DNA of 64,000 bases. It comes from Strigamia acuminata. Lineage: Eukaryota; Arthropoda; Chilopoda; Geophilomorpha; Linotaeniidae. Made by a program: the position numbers and the translations under genes. Location of the stretch: NCBI GenBank assembly GCA_949358305.1, contig OX442321.1, positions 9,883,605 to 9,947,604 of the forward strand, written 5' to 3'. How positions within the stretch are numbered: position 1 is the stretch's first letter; each line of letters begins with the position of its first letter. The notes beneath the pieces were generated by a model. It saw only the letters and a program-made list of their open reading frames with translations. It searched no databases and had not been told where the DNA came from. Shown here one piece after another: positions 10,724 through 23,244 of the stretch.

Positions 10724-12004
10724 CATAGCCCAATACCAAAAGCATCTCTTAGGGTTTGTTTCTGCGTTAAGTATTTTATCGAATGTATTGGGCGCGGTTT
10801 CTACGATGTCGGATATTTGACAGCTGAAATGCTTTTACGCACAAGTGAAGTTAATAAAGATTAAGCAATCTGCTGCGGGTTCATGACCTCTCTGCATTGA
10901 CCGACTCTGTCCGGAACTCTCTACTCACTGCTCGCTACATTGACACATATTTCTGTTTCTATTATACACATTCTCCTGCTCTGATACAAAACTATTTGCT
11001 GTAGTAACTTTAGAAGGAAGTGTGTTTCCGGATACTCTTCTAACTTAAGTTAGTTTCATTAGAAAGAAGCACATAAAGTTCGACAAGTTATTTTTCTACA
11101 ACTTTGGTGCTTGTGAAGTACTGGTATAGTAGCAAAGTTACGAGCAATGATATTTTTTGAACCTGATTTCTTCTGGGATTGCATTCCGGTTGGGATACTT
11201 TCATAGAAAGGAAAGAAATTATGTTTTCGTATGTCGGTCTATCAAAATTAAAGTGTCTTATGAGCCTAGCGTTATGTGCAAAATAACACTTGAGCTGTCC
11301 ATTGATGAGGAAAAATGGTTTGGTTCAAAATACTTATTGGTACCTAAAAGTATCTTGGGTAACATATTGTGCATTCAAGAGGGTTTTCTCAAACACAAAG
11401 GATCTGTTGTCACATTTGTGATATTGGGTAACACAGCAAGTTAGTTTATGGGTTAGAATACCTTTTTTTTTCTTGTTGGCAGATGTTGCCAATTAAATTT
11501 AGGTTTCAGTAGACATTGTTGCAAACTTAGCTAAGGGAAGCCATTTTGATGAAGAGAAGAATAGTTGTAAAAGTGTCATTGCATCTGGGAATTTTGTTTT
11601 CAGGCTTTGTTTGAATAATTTTGGTTTTTGATGCCTCATAATGCAATAAATTTCTCTTGTACTTGGCTCGTGTTGTTAACGAAATTGGTTCCTGCTGAGA
11701 GTTGTTTTTTTCTTCTTTTTTAATGTTCAGCAAGCGTTCTTTTGGGTATAATAAATAATGATAATTGATATATTATAAGCATCCATAATTAATGTAGGAC
11801 ACCTTGTATGGATGGTTATCTAATTATTTACTTAGGGATATCTTGGTAGATTGAATCGAAATTAAAACAAGAGCTCGGAGAAAATGGCAAGCGCAATGAA
11901 GCACAAAGTTATAGGTCTCGAGGGGCAGATTTGGCAAGTTGACGACGTGTGTCGCATCGACATGTGTCGCTGTTGCGATGACATATAGTAGGCCATTATG
12001 TTCG

Positions 12005-12120
12005 CTCTCAGACCCCTGGTGCTATTAATTGGCAACTGGCCATCATCCATCATTCTGCTTGCTGATTGGTGGATGAGGGCCTTGCTCAGCAGGTGTGTCC
12101 TTGCCTCCATCTGTCGAGAC
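12005..12120 (+). promoter_or_regulatory. non-coding element A, copy 1
   Basis: The segment contains CCCCTGGTGCTATTAATT, then CAACTGG, CATCCATCATTCTG, CAGGTGT and a terminal TCGAGAC, with variable spacers. The same blocks occur in the same order at 29858-29971. The CCCCTGGTG start resembles an inverted CTCF-like core. There is no ORF in either copy. Confidence 0.55.
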
Positions 12121-12279
12121 TTAAGTTCCTATTTGAACTTTAATTCTTTCCAAAATATTTGATAATTTTCTCTTTCTTAATTGTCTCATTTCATCCACAT
12201 GTTTTCGATTTCGAGTCAGACAGTTTGATAATGTTCTCATAATAAAACACTATAACTGCAATTCACCATTGAGTGTAAT

Positions 12280-12825
12280 GTTGAAATTGTCTTGTAACAA
12301 TGTGTAATTTTGAACTAATTGTTGAAATTCTGTTGTAACAATGTGTAATTTTGAACTAATTGTTGAAATTCTGTTGTAACAATGTGTAATTTTGAACTAA
12401 TTGTTGAAATTCTGTTGTAACAATGTGTAATTTTGAACAAATTGTTGAAATTCTGTTGTGACAATGTGTAATTTTGAACTAATTGTTGAAATTCTGTTGT
12501 GACAATGTGTAATTTTGAACATATTGTTGAAATTATGATGTGGCATTGTTGATTTTTTGTTTTTCTGGTGAAATTATGATGTGGCATTGTTGATTTTTTG
12601 TTTTTCTGGTGAAATTATGATGTGGCATTGTTGAGTTTTTGTTATTTTGGTGAAATTATAATGTGACATTGTTGAGTTTTTGTTATTTTGGTGAAATTAT
12701 AATGTGACATTGTTGAGTTTTTGTTTTTCTGGTGAAATTATGATGTGACATTGTTGAGTTTTTGTTTTTCAGGAGAAATTACGATGTGACATTGTTGAGT
12801 TTTTGTTTTTCTGGTGAAATCTTGT
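12280..12825 (+). repeat. 41-bp minisatellite with two subfamilies
   Basis: At 12280-12535 there are about six copies of a 41-bp unit containing AACAATGTGTAATTTTGAAC and TTGAAATTCTG. From about 12530 to 12825 there are about seven copies of a second 41-bp unit (GTGAAATTATGATGTGGCAT, then TTTTTGTTTTTCTG). The two units have the same period and align around GAAATT-TG-TGT, so one array probably diverged into two homogenised blocks. The - strand open frames across it are a by-product of the repeat. Confidence 0.9.
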
Positions 12826-14087
12826 CTTCTCAATGGGAAGTTTGTTTGAAAAAGTCTAGGGGCTCGGAATAGGAGCAGGTGTACGACAACAAAGGGAAGA
12901 GGAAATAAAATTTGATGTAGTGTGATCCGAGTGAAGTTAGAATGAAGTTGGTTGGGATTTAGACGCTTGGTTGCTCCTCCCACCCCGCGTGGTTGTTCAA
13001 TTATGGCCATGGGGATGTGACGTGGTTTACACACGCCCCAAAACCCACCACTCACCCATGGATGACGACATGATTAATATGCACAACGGGCCAACCCTCA
13101 CCCACTGTAATGGGGCGGGGTTTCAGTTAACTGAATCGGCACCAGGTGCGCTGTTGCGGTCGAAATTTGGACACACAAAACAAAATTTCCCTTTTGCACA
13201 AAATTGAAGAGAATTTCATAAAAGAAAGGTTGTTGATGGAAATGCGATGGAACACAACAAGTGCTTTGTGTAGAGAAGCAAACAATAGCAATTGTTATCT
13301 TTAGTTCTTCAGTTCTTCACTCACTTTGATTGCAATTGCGAAAGGCATCAGAAGAAAGAATGATTTGTTCTTTGATTGGAGTAATCAGTTTGTTGGAATC
13401 ACGATTTTTTCTCGTGACGACGAGATTAAATCATGCCTTCAAAGAGAGATGTAATAGGATTGGACACAAGCACTTGCAACATCGTCGACTTTCTTTCTTT
13501 CTTTCTTTCCCCACATACTTCCCATAGCGCCGATATAAGTGGATTCCTGTTAGCGCGCTGTACATCGAGGCCTATTTCGCTGTCAGCACGTTGATATTAT
13601 TCCAGAATTTTATATTTGTACATTTATAAGTTGGAGGAAAAAAAGTGTCGAAGAAAAGTAGTGCAATAAATTACTTATATTAAATTTTTAGGGGGCCAAT
13701 TTAATGTTTTATAGTGTTGATAATAAAGTTAGAGTGAAAAGCCAAAAATGGCGTCGTTTCATTTATTAACACAATTTTTTATCGTCATTTAATAACCGTG
13801 TGAGGTCATTTTGACAGCTAACGTGAGCCAGGTCAAGTAATAAATGCTTGATAAAGCGCTTTTGCGCATGCTCAGTTGCACATTGCTGACAAATTCTTGT
13901 ATGAATAGAAGGACAGGGCTGGAATGGATGGAAAATAAAAATAAAAATATGTTGTTGCTTGGTTGCGTTTATCACGGAATAGGTGGCGTGAAAAGCTGAC
14001 AAAAGGTCGTAAAAAAATTGTCCAGTATTAGTTGGTGAATTTAATTAAGAACAAGCCAAGCCTCAAGCTACAATTTGCTGCAGTTGA

Positions 14088-14099
14088 CAGGTGGCGGCC
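14088..14099 (+). promoter_or_regulatory. CTCF-like core
   Basis: CAGGTGGCGGCC matches the AGGTGGCG type of core known for insect CTCF. This is a motif match only. Confidence 0.35.
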
Positions 14100-14690
14100 A
14101 TTTTAATTAGTGTTCCGGATAAGTTTTAATATAATTTGTTGCTGCTTGTTTTCAAGATGACTCATCGCGTGAATTTCGAAATTTTTTATTATTTTTTTAT
14201 TATTTTTTATTATTTTTTATTTTTTTTCTGGGGAAAAAGTTTTGAGTTGTTTAGATGTAAACTTTTACAAGAATGGATGAGTTTAAGTGGTTTTTGGTGA
14301 AGGAATGTAATTTAGTTTATGCTCAGTGCACACACAAACCTCAAGGTGAAGCATGCAGCTGAAGATGTAACATTAAAGTTGAATTTAGACCGCAAACTAA
14401 TCCCTAGTTACAATTACAAACGAGTATGTGGTCAATTTGCGTTAAATAAACATGCAAAAGTGCATTTTAATTCGCTTAATTCTCTTAATACTCCAAAAAA
14501 CGTAAAAATCCTACGAAACTTCTCTCTATTTTTTGCTGCATTGACTCCTCCAGTTACTCGACATTGAAAACCGGCTTTAGAATTTTCCGCAACGACAACC
14601 GGAAATGCCCTTTCCTTTCCGTTAACATTTTGATGAAGTGACTGCCGAAGAGCCATTCGTTTTGCCATTTGGCCTTTCTAGATAACCGTG

Positions 14691-14704
14691 GCGCCCTCTG
14701 CTGG
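14691..14704 (-). promoter_or_regulatory. CTCF-like core, full match
   Basis: GCGCCCTCTGCTGG is, on the - strand, CCAGCAGAGGGCGC. This fits the CCASYAGRKGGC core of CTCF at every position. It lies in gene-free DNA. Confidence 0.5.
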
Positions 14705-15234
14705 CGCGAAGGATCTAAACAGGTTTTTCTAGTCAATCCGATTGGTCACACTTCGAAACTCCCCGGCACCCCCTCATCCACCCATCCCAACTCCCTAAAT
14801 ATTTTCCCATTGGCTGCAAAACTCATTTTTATTGCGCATCACATACTTGACCAAAGGTGGATGATTAAGACATGACAGGAACGGAGAAGAGGGGAGTAAA
14901 TGGGGATTGAGACTGCATCTTGAGACGCGTCAAAAGGTGGAAACGGGGCCTGTGGGGGGCGCTGGAAAGCGGTACGGCGTTCGGTGAATGGAAGTTGCAT
15001 TTGTAAGGGGTGAAAGAGGACTAAAGAGGGGTGTTGGGGCGAAAAAAGGTAAAGAATGGATGTCGTTAGGGATTGTAAATATGAAAATGTCGTTTGTTTT
15101 ATTGGCAGCGCAGCAGCCTCTGTGCGATGTGTCATAGGCCTTAATGAAGACATTGGCGTGAAGAGCGGTTCGCAGTGGGGCGCCAATGAACTGTTTTACT
15201 TTATGGGCCACACGTGTTCAATTGGCTTAGTTGA

Positions 15235-15242
15235 TGACGTCA
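15235..15242. promoter_or_regulatory. CRE/ATF palindrome TGACGTCA
   Basis: A perfect 8-bp palindrome bound by CREB/ATF-type bZIP proteins in other animals. It is one of six in the window (others at 25032, 28502, 28523, 33717 and 48042). Confidence 0.35.
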
Positions 15243-16291
15243 TGGCGTTTTCGTCTCGTCGTTTCCTACCTTAATACAGTTCATTATTGGTTTCCTGGAA
15301 CTGCGGGCGGGGCGGGGCGGGGTGGCGCCCAAAAGAAGGAGACTCGGACTAATTTGGAACGAGATCAATGATGCCGCCGGAATCGATGCGCGAAGAGAAT
15401 TTCAATAAATTTCAATTCTTTTCTACACGATTTTCGTGGGTTTTTGAGGGGTTTCGTGGATATTAAGTGTCCGAATGGTCCCCCTGCCCCCCCCACGCAC
15501 ACACAAGCATCCATTATCCAGCGTTGGAGGGTGAAATGGACAATTGATGGACGATTGGACCTTTAGCAGACAGATGAAGGATCCGATTTTCACGGCTGCC
15601 CCCTGGTGCTGCTGCGTGTGACTCATGATGGGTGATGCAACCGAATACATCCCCTCTGGTCATCACCAGCCAACGTCCCATGTCTTCAGCATCACCTTGT
15701 GGGTCTGCAAAAGATATGGACCCTCGCGCCCTCCCCAATGGCTAACCCTCCACCTTACTTCCTCCCATTATCCCCCTTCACCTAGACCTCCCATTTTAAA
15801 ATTCATGTTTTTGCCTGCTGGTAATCCTCTTGGGACGCGGTGCCCATTGGCCCAGAAGTTAAAATAGACTTTATATACCCCCGTTTGTATAATGCAGTGT
15901 GAAGTGCTTCTTTTCTTCCCTTTTTTTCATGCATGGCGGTGCTTTAATTAAGTTTAAAGTGATGTGTCAAGTTGTAGTAATTCCACTTATTGTCCGGAGA
16001 GGAGAGGAAGAGATTTTTGGTGTTGTAATCTGGTGGACACACTTGGGATTTTGTTGTGGTTGATTGAGTCTTTTGTTGTAGGACTGTCTGGTTGTAAGTT
16101 GTGAAAGTGGGGTATTGGTGCGAGGGTGGGCGTGGGCGGGGGTGGGGAGGGGGAGGGAAGGACTGTGTGTTTGTGATAAGAAATTACTAGGGGCAGCCAC
16201 CGTGTTCGTTTTCTGGAGGACGATTATAATTGACGAATAAGTTGTTTTCATTGTTTTCGTGCCCGCAAAATGACTATCTTTTGCGGTTGTT

Positions 16292-16304
16292 ACCAGATGG
16301 CGGG
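16292..16304 (+). promoter_or_regulatory. CTCF-like core
   Basis: ACCAGATGGCGGG fits the CCAGATGGCG variant of the CTCF core. It is in gene-free DNA. Confidence 0.35.
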
Positions 16305-17214
16305 TTGGGGGTAGTGACACGTGAAGATTAAGTTTTGGGAAATAAATATTATAAAGTAAATAGACATTTTTTTTTTATTTAGAATCACCAATAGCCGCGT
16401 GACATCTGTTGGGGCCATAAAATTATACATGACGTGAGTCGAATGAGTGACCAATCAGAGTCCAGAAGCTGATAGGAGGAGATTTGAATTATAAATTAGG
16501 CCTAGGAGAAAAGAAATAAAAAATAAAAATGTAACTTGGGTATCTTGTCCCTCATTGGTATTCCAAAGCGTCTTGTTGCACGTGAGTGGACATGAGAAGC
16601 GCGGCTCAAAAGGATCGCTCTTATGGTCAAACATTGAATGAATAGAAACTCATTTTGCACGATTATCATAAAAAGGGGGTAACTCGAGGGTATAATTAGG
16701 TCACTCATCAGTGATAGTAGTAGTAATAATAATGAGAGTTAGAAATGGCGGGTTGTTGGGGTAATGGAGTGAGGGGTGGGTGAGGGGTGGGAAGAAACGT
16801 TGGGGGATTAAAGTGTGTAAAAAGGGTTAAGAATGGTTTTGGATGCATTTTTCGAATGGTTGAAGGTCTTTTGTCTGCATCTGAGGTGGTTTTTAATAAG
16901 TTTTATGGATGGGAGTTGGGGGTAGAGTGGAATTAGATGCTTGATATTTGATTTACCCCTTTTGTTTTGTACATGTGAGAGGGCGCAATTAACGTTTTTT
17001 TGCTTTGGGTGACAGTTTTTTAATTAAGAATGAATGGGGGAGGTTTTTTTTGTTTTGGTTTTTTATGAGATGTCATAAATCAAGATGGAGGTTAGGAAAA
17101 AATTCTCAGTTGTATTTTGATTGGGGGAGTTGGTATATGATATCATAGAGTGAAGTCATGGGTTTATCAGCATAGTACAGTGCCAAGTATGCATTGAATA
17201 TTGAATGAAATGAA

Positions 17215-17505
17215 CAAAATAGGGCTAAAACAGACAAAACTGGCCTAAAAATTGGCTAAAATTAATAAATCAGAGTTAAAAATTGGCTAAAATCAATAAA
17301 TCAGGCCTAAAAATAAGCAAAAAACAACAAATTAGGTCTAAAAATTGGTTAAAATTAATAAAACATGAATAAAAATAGACAAAAATCAACAAAACTGGCT
17401 TACAAATTGACTAGAATCAACCAAACAGGCCTAAAAATTGGCTAAAACCAGCAAAACAGGCCTAAAATTAATGAAAAGAGGTCTGAAATTGGCTATAAAT
17501 TCAAT
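17215..17505 (+). repeat. degenerate tandem repeat (AAAATTGGCTAAAA type)
   Basis: About eight loosely conserved units are built on 'ggcctaaaaattggctaaaa' and 'caataaa'. Unit length varies around 30-40 bp. The array is strongly diverged and has no coding potential. Confidence 0.7.
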
Positions 17506-18539
17506 AAAACCGACATAAAATGGTAAATAAAACAAAAAATCTTGATGGCTATAAGAGGATAAAAATTTGAAAAACTCATTTATGGTGTGGGTTATTAAAA
17601 AGTCGGTTGATGTTTATGGGTTGGGTGATGCGAGCGCAAAGTTTTCTAATTTTAATGCGAATGCAATACAAGGGGAGAAAATGGCGGCGCCAGCTGAGTG
17701 CAAAGGCTTATAAAATGTGTGGCGGGTGCCTTTAATGGATTGTGGTCTCAACCCTTTGCTTCTCCATTGGTCACAGTGGCACAGGAGGGGATTAGGAATG
17801 AGCGAGGGACCGACACACCCCCACATTTAAAGGGGTTCTAAGGGGAACACGTGGCAGGGGGTGCGAACGATTGCGATCGAGGAAAGAAAGGGTTATTATT
17901 CGTGAGGGGAAACGCTATCAGGTGTGTGTGGGTCCACAAGGAATTTATGACGTTTGGAATAAATAAATAAAATTGTTATTTTTCTAAATAAACAAATAAA
18001 TAAAGAATGTGGCGGTCGATTAGTTGTAAATTATTGACTTGTTTTGGCCACCCACGAAAACAACGGTCAAAGTTGAAAGTTTGTTTGATAACGAGAAAGC
18101 TGAAACGCTGTTTGAATGTTCAACGATACGCGTGATGAAAATACAGCGATATTTAATTGCAAATGGACGTAAATAATGTCAAAAAAAATAAAAATAAATT
18201 TTCTTTAAAAAAAAAAATTTTTTTTCGCACAATAAATTTACAAGTGCACTACGTCCATTTAACAATAGCCGTTTAATTGGTGAAATGTCGCCATCGGTCT
18301 GTTCGCGCAAGGGTCGCATGACCCGCACTATAAGTCTGCCATGATGAGGTGACTCCGGGTTATGAAACCCAAGGGTCAATCCTTTGTTCCCAAACTCCAT
18401 TTTAATGATGAGCAAAAATTTTCTTGACCTTTGCTGTGGTCATTTGGTGGTCACAAAGGGTTGAGGGCAGGTGGGGAGCGACCAGAGGGGGCCACCTGGG
18501 TGGAGAGGTCTGTCAAGCTGGTTTTGAGCTACGAGGTGA

Positions 18540-18636
18540 CCATCTGCAGTTGCTTCGTGCAACTCCTGCCCACCCCCTTTGAACATTAACCCTTTAAAAG
18601 GCATAAAGAAATGCGAACGAGATTTACTATGGAAAT
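18540..18636 (+). promoter_or_regulatory. non-coding element C, copy 1
   Basis: Ordered blocks CCATCTGCAGTTG, ACTCCTG, CCTTTGAA, TTAACCCTTTA, GGCAT and GAGATTTACTATGGAAAT recur in the same order at 34677-34781. The final 18-mer is identical in the two copies. There is no ORF. Confidence 0.6.
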
Positions 18637-19184
18637 CGACGCAGATGTGGATCTAACTTACGAGCTTCGAGGGCTGGGGAGTCACTAATCATTCGTTTAT
18701 AATACTTTTTTTCGGCTTCACTTTTATATATTTTTATATATATATTTTTTTTTCAAATCAATAAGTATGTAATAATACAGTTGAATGACCTTTAGCCAAT
18801 CACTAAGAAACAGATTGGTGCCTTCTGGGGATTGGGGGTGGAAAGAAGTAGTGGGAAGGGGATCAGATGGGGGTGTGGGGGTAGAGGGAATGAAGAAGTG
18901 TATTGTGGGAAAGACACAATACGGTTATCAGAAAGAAACAGCCCTGCAGGGAAGTTTGTATCAAGAAAATTGCTTATGTTTTGGCTGCTGGGCGCACTGG
19001 TATCGAACAATTGATATGGACGATGGGACGGGGAAAAAAGCAAATATTGAGCAATGTAATTACGAATGGGAGAATGGGCAAAGTGGTGGAATTTGACTTT
19101 TATGTGGTTTGAAAATTACGCCGTAAATGTTGTCGGAGAACGCGCGATGTTCGTTGAACGCGATATCCTTTAGAATGCAGGTCT

Positions 19185-19415
19185 AAATTGACCAAAACGA
19201 GTAAAATAAATGTCTAAATTGAACAAAACGAGTAAAATAAATGTCTAAATTGAACAAAACGACTAAAACAAATGTCTAAATCGAACAAAACGATTAGAAT
19301 AACTGTCTAAATTGAACAAAACGACTAAAATAAATGTCTAAATTGAAGAAAACGACTAAAATAACTGTCTAAATTGAACAAAACGACTAAAACAAATGCT
19401 TAAATTGGCCAAACC
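19185..19415 (+). repeat. 31-bp tandem repeat, about 7 copies
   Basis: The unit begins GTCTAAATTGAACAAAACGA and continues STAAAATAAAT. Single-base variants between copies show it is old enough to have diverged. The sequence is non-coding. Confidence 0.85.
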
Positions 19416-20480
19416 GATTGAATTCAATACATAAATCTATGTTCTGTTTAGTAATACTATTTATACTAGTAGTAAGAATTTTTTTTTTGGAGTTTTTTTT
19501 TTGCATTTCGCCCTCTAATTTTGTATTCTTTTAACACAATGTCGTCCAAATGAGAGTACAAACACGACGGAAGGAAATGGGAATGACAGTAGGCAATAAT
19601 TTGCATTCGAAATGTAATTTCGGCCTAATTTAGACGCTCGTTTCAGCCTAATTTAAATCCCTTTGTTCGAAGAGAAACAAGTCAATTCAACAATTTGTAC
19701 CAGCATTGTACACCGAGACCCGTTTGATGATTGACACAGACCTGAGATGACTCATTGGACGTGGGAGGTGGTTGGGGCAAGCAATGCGAGGGGAGGGCGA
19801 CGCGAGGCGAGTGCGAGTCAGAACTCGGCAGTGTGCAATTTAATTACGACGAGGCACGCGTCGTGCTTTTAAGGCTTCGATGCCGAGCAAAGGAAGTTCG
19901 ATTTTTGTCGAGAAATTGCAGAATGAAATTCCATCTTTTGCTCGCCAGATGGATGTCCGGGTGCGAGCTGTGATAGAAGAGATACGGATGAAGATATCGG
20001 GCTCTTATCTTGTTGCTAAATGATTTTGTTGTCGATGACACGTTGGGTATTGTTGTTGATAAGGGAGAAAAATTGTTAGTGTCTAAATAAATTTGATGGC
20101 TTGCCACTGATAAGGTTGTGCAGCGCTGCCCCTGGTGTTGATTAGGTGCGGAAAAAAATATAATTATGCAGTGCGGTGTATTGTTGTCGTCTGGGCATTG
20201 TTGGATAATGGGTGATGAATGGTTGGACTGTTAATCATGGGGATAAAAGGGTTTGGCAATAGGAGAAAGATTAACAATGAAAAATCAAGCAACATGGATG
20301 CGAGCAGTGTTGTTTTGATTAGGAAATGGCTGGCCATGATGGTGGTATGTGAAAGTTAAAGAAGGACATCATTCTTTAATATACTTTGAGTCATAAAATT
20401 TTTATTGACCCTTGGGAAAGTCAAGGTTTTTTTTTTTCCTTCCTTGCATTGATGCTGGGGCAAATTTGACTCGAGACTAC

Positions 20481-21146
20481 CAGGGGCGGATCCAGAAAGC
20501 ATACAAGGGGGTGGCCAGATTGGGTTCAATTTTTTGGACATTAAAATTTGATTTTTTGGCCAAAAATTGAAAATTTTTTTATCTAAAAATGAATTTTTTT
20601 GATTGAAAAAATGAATTTTCGGTTTAAAAAGTTAAAATTTTTGTCCATAAAATAAATTTTTGGTTTAATAAATGAATTTTAAGTCCAAAAGATGAATTTC
20701 TAGTCCAAAAAGTGAATTTTTGGTCCAAAAAGTGAATTTTTGGTCCAAAAAGTGAATTTTTGGTCCAAAAAGTGAATTTTTGGTCCAAAAAGTGAATTTT
20801 TGGTCCAAAAAGTGAATTTTTGGTCCAAAAAGTGAATTTTTGGTCCAAAAAGTGAATTTTTGGTCCAAAAAGTGAATTTTTGGTCCAAAAAATGCAATTT
20901 TTGATCTAAAAAAGCAATTTTTGGTCCAAAATATGCAATTTTTGGTCCAAAATATGCAATTTTTGGTCCAAAATATGCAATTTTTGGTCCAAAATATGCA
21001 ATTTTTGGTCCAAAATATGCAATTTTTGGTCCAAAATATGCAATTTTTGGTCCAAAATATGCAATTTTTGGTCCAAAAAAATGAAATTTTGTCGTTGCTC
21101 AAGGGGGGCCATGGCCCCCATGACCACACCATTGGTTTCGCCAGTG
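20481..21146 (+). mobile_element. hAT-like non-autonomous element carrying a minisatellite
   Basis: The left end CAGGGGCGGATCCAG (20481) and the right end TTGGTTTCGCCAGTG (to 21146) are imperfect inverted repeats, with 10 of 15 positions matching. CAGGGGCGGATCC is a terminus typical of hAT-family miniature elements. Subterminal GGGGG-TGGCC (left) and GGGGGGCCATGGCCCCC (right) are also roughly inverted. Almost the whole interior is a 20/21-bp tandem array and no transposase remains. I could not see an 8-bp target-site duplication (flanks GAGACTAC and ATGGCAAC), so the ends may be slightly off or the copy old. Confidence 0.55.
20640..21077 (+). repeat. 20-bp to 21-bp minisatellite inside the hAT-like element
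   Basis: About ten perfect copies of AGTGAATTTTTGGTCCAAAA (20 bp) are followed from about 20885 by about eight copies of the related 21-bp unit with ATGCAATTTTTGGTCCAAAA plus T. Degenerate copies lie on the left edge. The change from 20 to 21 bp is abrupt. The long repetitive ORFs on both strands are artefacts of the array. Confidence 0.9.
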
Positions 21147-22925
21147 ATGGCAACAGAGACGGAATTAATAAAAAAATATTTTGACGAAATTCATCAAATG
21201 ATGTTTGAAGCTTCTGTTTACAAATAATCTGATTATTAATTGGGGTTTTGAAGAGGTGCTGACTCATTTACACGTAGTAATGGATGAAAAATGATTCCAG
21301 ACTTTTTCTGCACGAAAAATAACTCTTTTTTTTCTTTTTTCTCGTCGCTTTAAAAATCAATAAAATATTGATTAAATTTTGGAGTGTTTATTTTTAGTGG
21401 AATTCGGCGTCATGTTCGGTATAATAGGGTTAAATCGCATTTCGTGTGTGTGCTTTATCTTGGAAATCTCATGTTGTTTTGTGGCACTGATTGAAAAGCA
21501 ATGAAAAACTCGAAGCTTACTCGAGTTGTGGATGAAGGGAGGCGTCGATTCGACTGCGCGAGTGCAAGTGGGCACAAAACTTGAGTGGATTTCTCGTTTC
21601 ACGCCAGACTAACTTTCAACTTGTCTTACATCCACTCGGTTGGTCTTTTGCAACTGAAAAGTTTCCCTTTCCCTTTCCTTCTTCCTTCTTCTCTTTTTTT
21701 TTATCGTTGAGAAAAGATTTTCTCTTATTCGCGGGCCCCTCTTTCTCAACAACAACACGTATTTGATAGAAACTATTGAAGCGTTAAAGCACAACTGCTA
21801 ACATTTCTCATATTTTGCAAGCATCAAAAGACGGCTTTGACTCGATAAGAGTTGGATGTGAAATTTGAAGGGTTTGTGCATTTGCATCGCTGCTGTTTAG
21901 ATGTATAACTCAATAATTTGTCAAGTCGGATAAGCAATCGCGTGGCAAAATACGTTTATTGATTTTGTTTGTGTATGCAAAAATATGGGATTTTTTTTTT
22001 TTTTTTTGGAAATTTGGAATTTAGCCTCGATTTAGATTGGATTAAATGGATTATCGATTATCTATACTCGATTATTACACAGAAACACTAAATTGGGACC
22101 TAGATGTGAGATAAGCTCAGTCAATAATCAATATTGTGTAAGGATTTGTATAATTCGTGCTGGGAATTGATTTTATTGCACTTGTTTTGGTTTGCGGTGT
22201 ATGAAGGGAATTTGATACTGATAGAAAATGTATCGATTTTGATCGAAATTTGATATTAATTCTTGAATATTAGCAATGCCAGTTTACTTCTCGAGGTTAC
22301 TAAAGGTGAATTTTCCTCACTACAAGGTCAACAAATTGATTTTTCAAGCTTAACCAAACCACAAAATTCCAAATTATCCAACTTCAATTTAATTCACACG
22401 AAAAACAAGACGAATATCAACAATTTCAGTCATATTTTAGGCCCTAGAAATTTCATTATGCTCTTAAAGGGCCCCACTCAACTCGAATTGAGACGCGGCG
22501 AAGTTTATTTAGTTATCGCTTAAGTGACACGTCCATTTATGGTTAACTTTATTAAAGAGAAAAAAATTGATGGCTAATGCAGTGGGTGGGGGATGTGTGG
22601 GGGTATCAAAGGGGTGGTTTAAGATGGAGGAAGGAAAATAGACCCGTGTCCATCAACCTGTCTCTTATCGTTTGGCTGTAGTGCTGAAAGCTTTCCAGGA
22701 TTGATAGTGCCACGAGACAAACTTTTTCCTACATATCTCTCTATACCTCCATTCATCTGTCCATCATAACCGCAGGAAGTGGTGTGTCCATTTTTTTCCA
22801 CTTCCTGTTGCCTGAGTTTGACGGGTTCCTTAAGCCAGGAGCCATTTTTGAGCGCGGCGCTTGATTGGCGGGATTTATCATCTCTGTGTTGGGAATAAAT
22901 GTAAGTTTACCTCGGGTTTTCACAT

Positions 22926-22937
22926 CAGGTGGCGATA
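22926..22937 (+). promoter_or_regulatory. CTCF-like core
   Basis: CAGGTGGCGATA matches the AGGTGGCG type of core. This is a motif match only. Confidence 0.3.
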
Positions 22938-23244
22938 TAAATTGCACTAGTTTGTTAAGTTTTTTTTTTGGGTGGTGGTAGTGGGACTTTGTTTGATTTA
23001 CTAAGGGCCCAGAGAGAGAGGGAGAGAGAGATTCTAACAGCTGCTGTCTCAATCATTGGGGATGTAGATATAAAGAAAGAAAAAATGGCTGCCTGCTGAG
23101 CGGGTAAAAAGGTCAACATTCCTTGTAGAATGAATTGAAATATGTTGAGGTTTCGTTTCGAATTATTGTTATTGCTTGGGGGTGGGTTGTGTTTGCTGTA
23201 ATTGGTGACTTGGGAGGTTCCACGAGTGTTTTATATGGATGTTT

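Larger units (their letters stand above)
12840..20480. other. gene-free regulatory-looking DNA
   Basis: No supported coding exon. The segments 14550-15880 and 17600-18660 are less AT-rich and contain several short motifs that recur elsewhere in the window: CTCF-like cores at 14088, 14691 and 16292, a TGACGTCA at 15235, and AAAGGGTTA at 16821, 17887 and 18587. The short ORFs on both strands (for example 14839-15186 minus) lack protein-like composition. Confidence 0.45.

Noticed and set aside
12315-12587. 90-codon repetitive - strand ORF
   Set aside because: It is produced by the 41-bp minisatellite with no stop in that frame.
20640-21077. CRISPR-like array
   Set aside because: There are no unique spacers between repeats, and the organism is an animal. 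It is a minisatellite.
20624-21267. Long repetitive ORFs (up to 200 codons) on both strands
   Set aside because: They are translations of the 20/21-bp minisatellite. The sequence of FWTKN/FLDQK-type repeats follows from the array.
22155-22195. miR-92-like string TATTGCACTTG
   Set aside because: It matches the mature miR-92 start for about a dozen bases, but the flanks do not form a pre-miRNA hairpin and the 3' part diverges.
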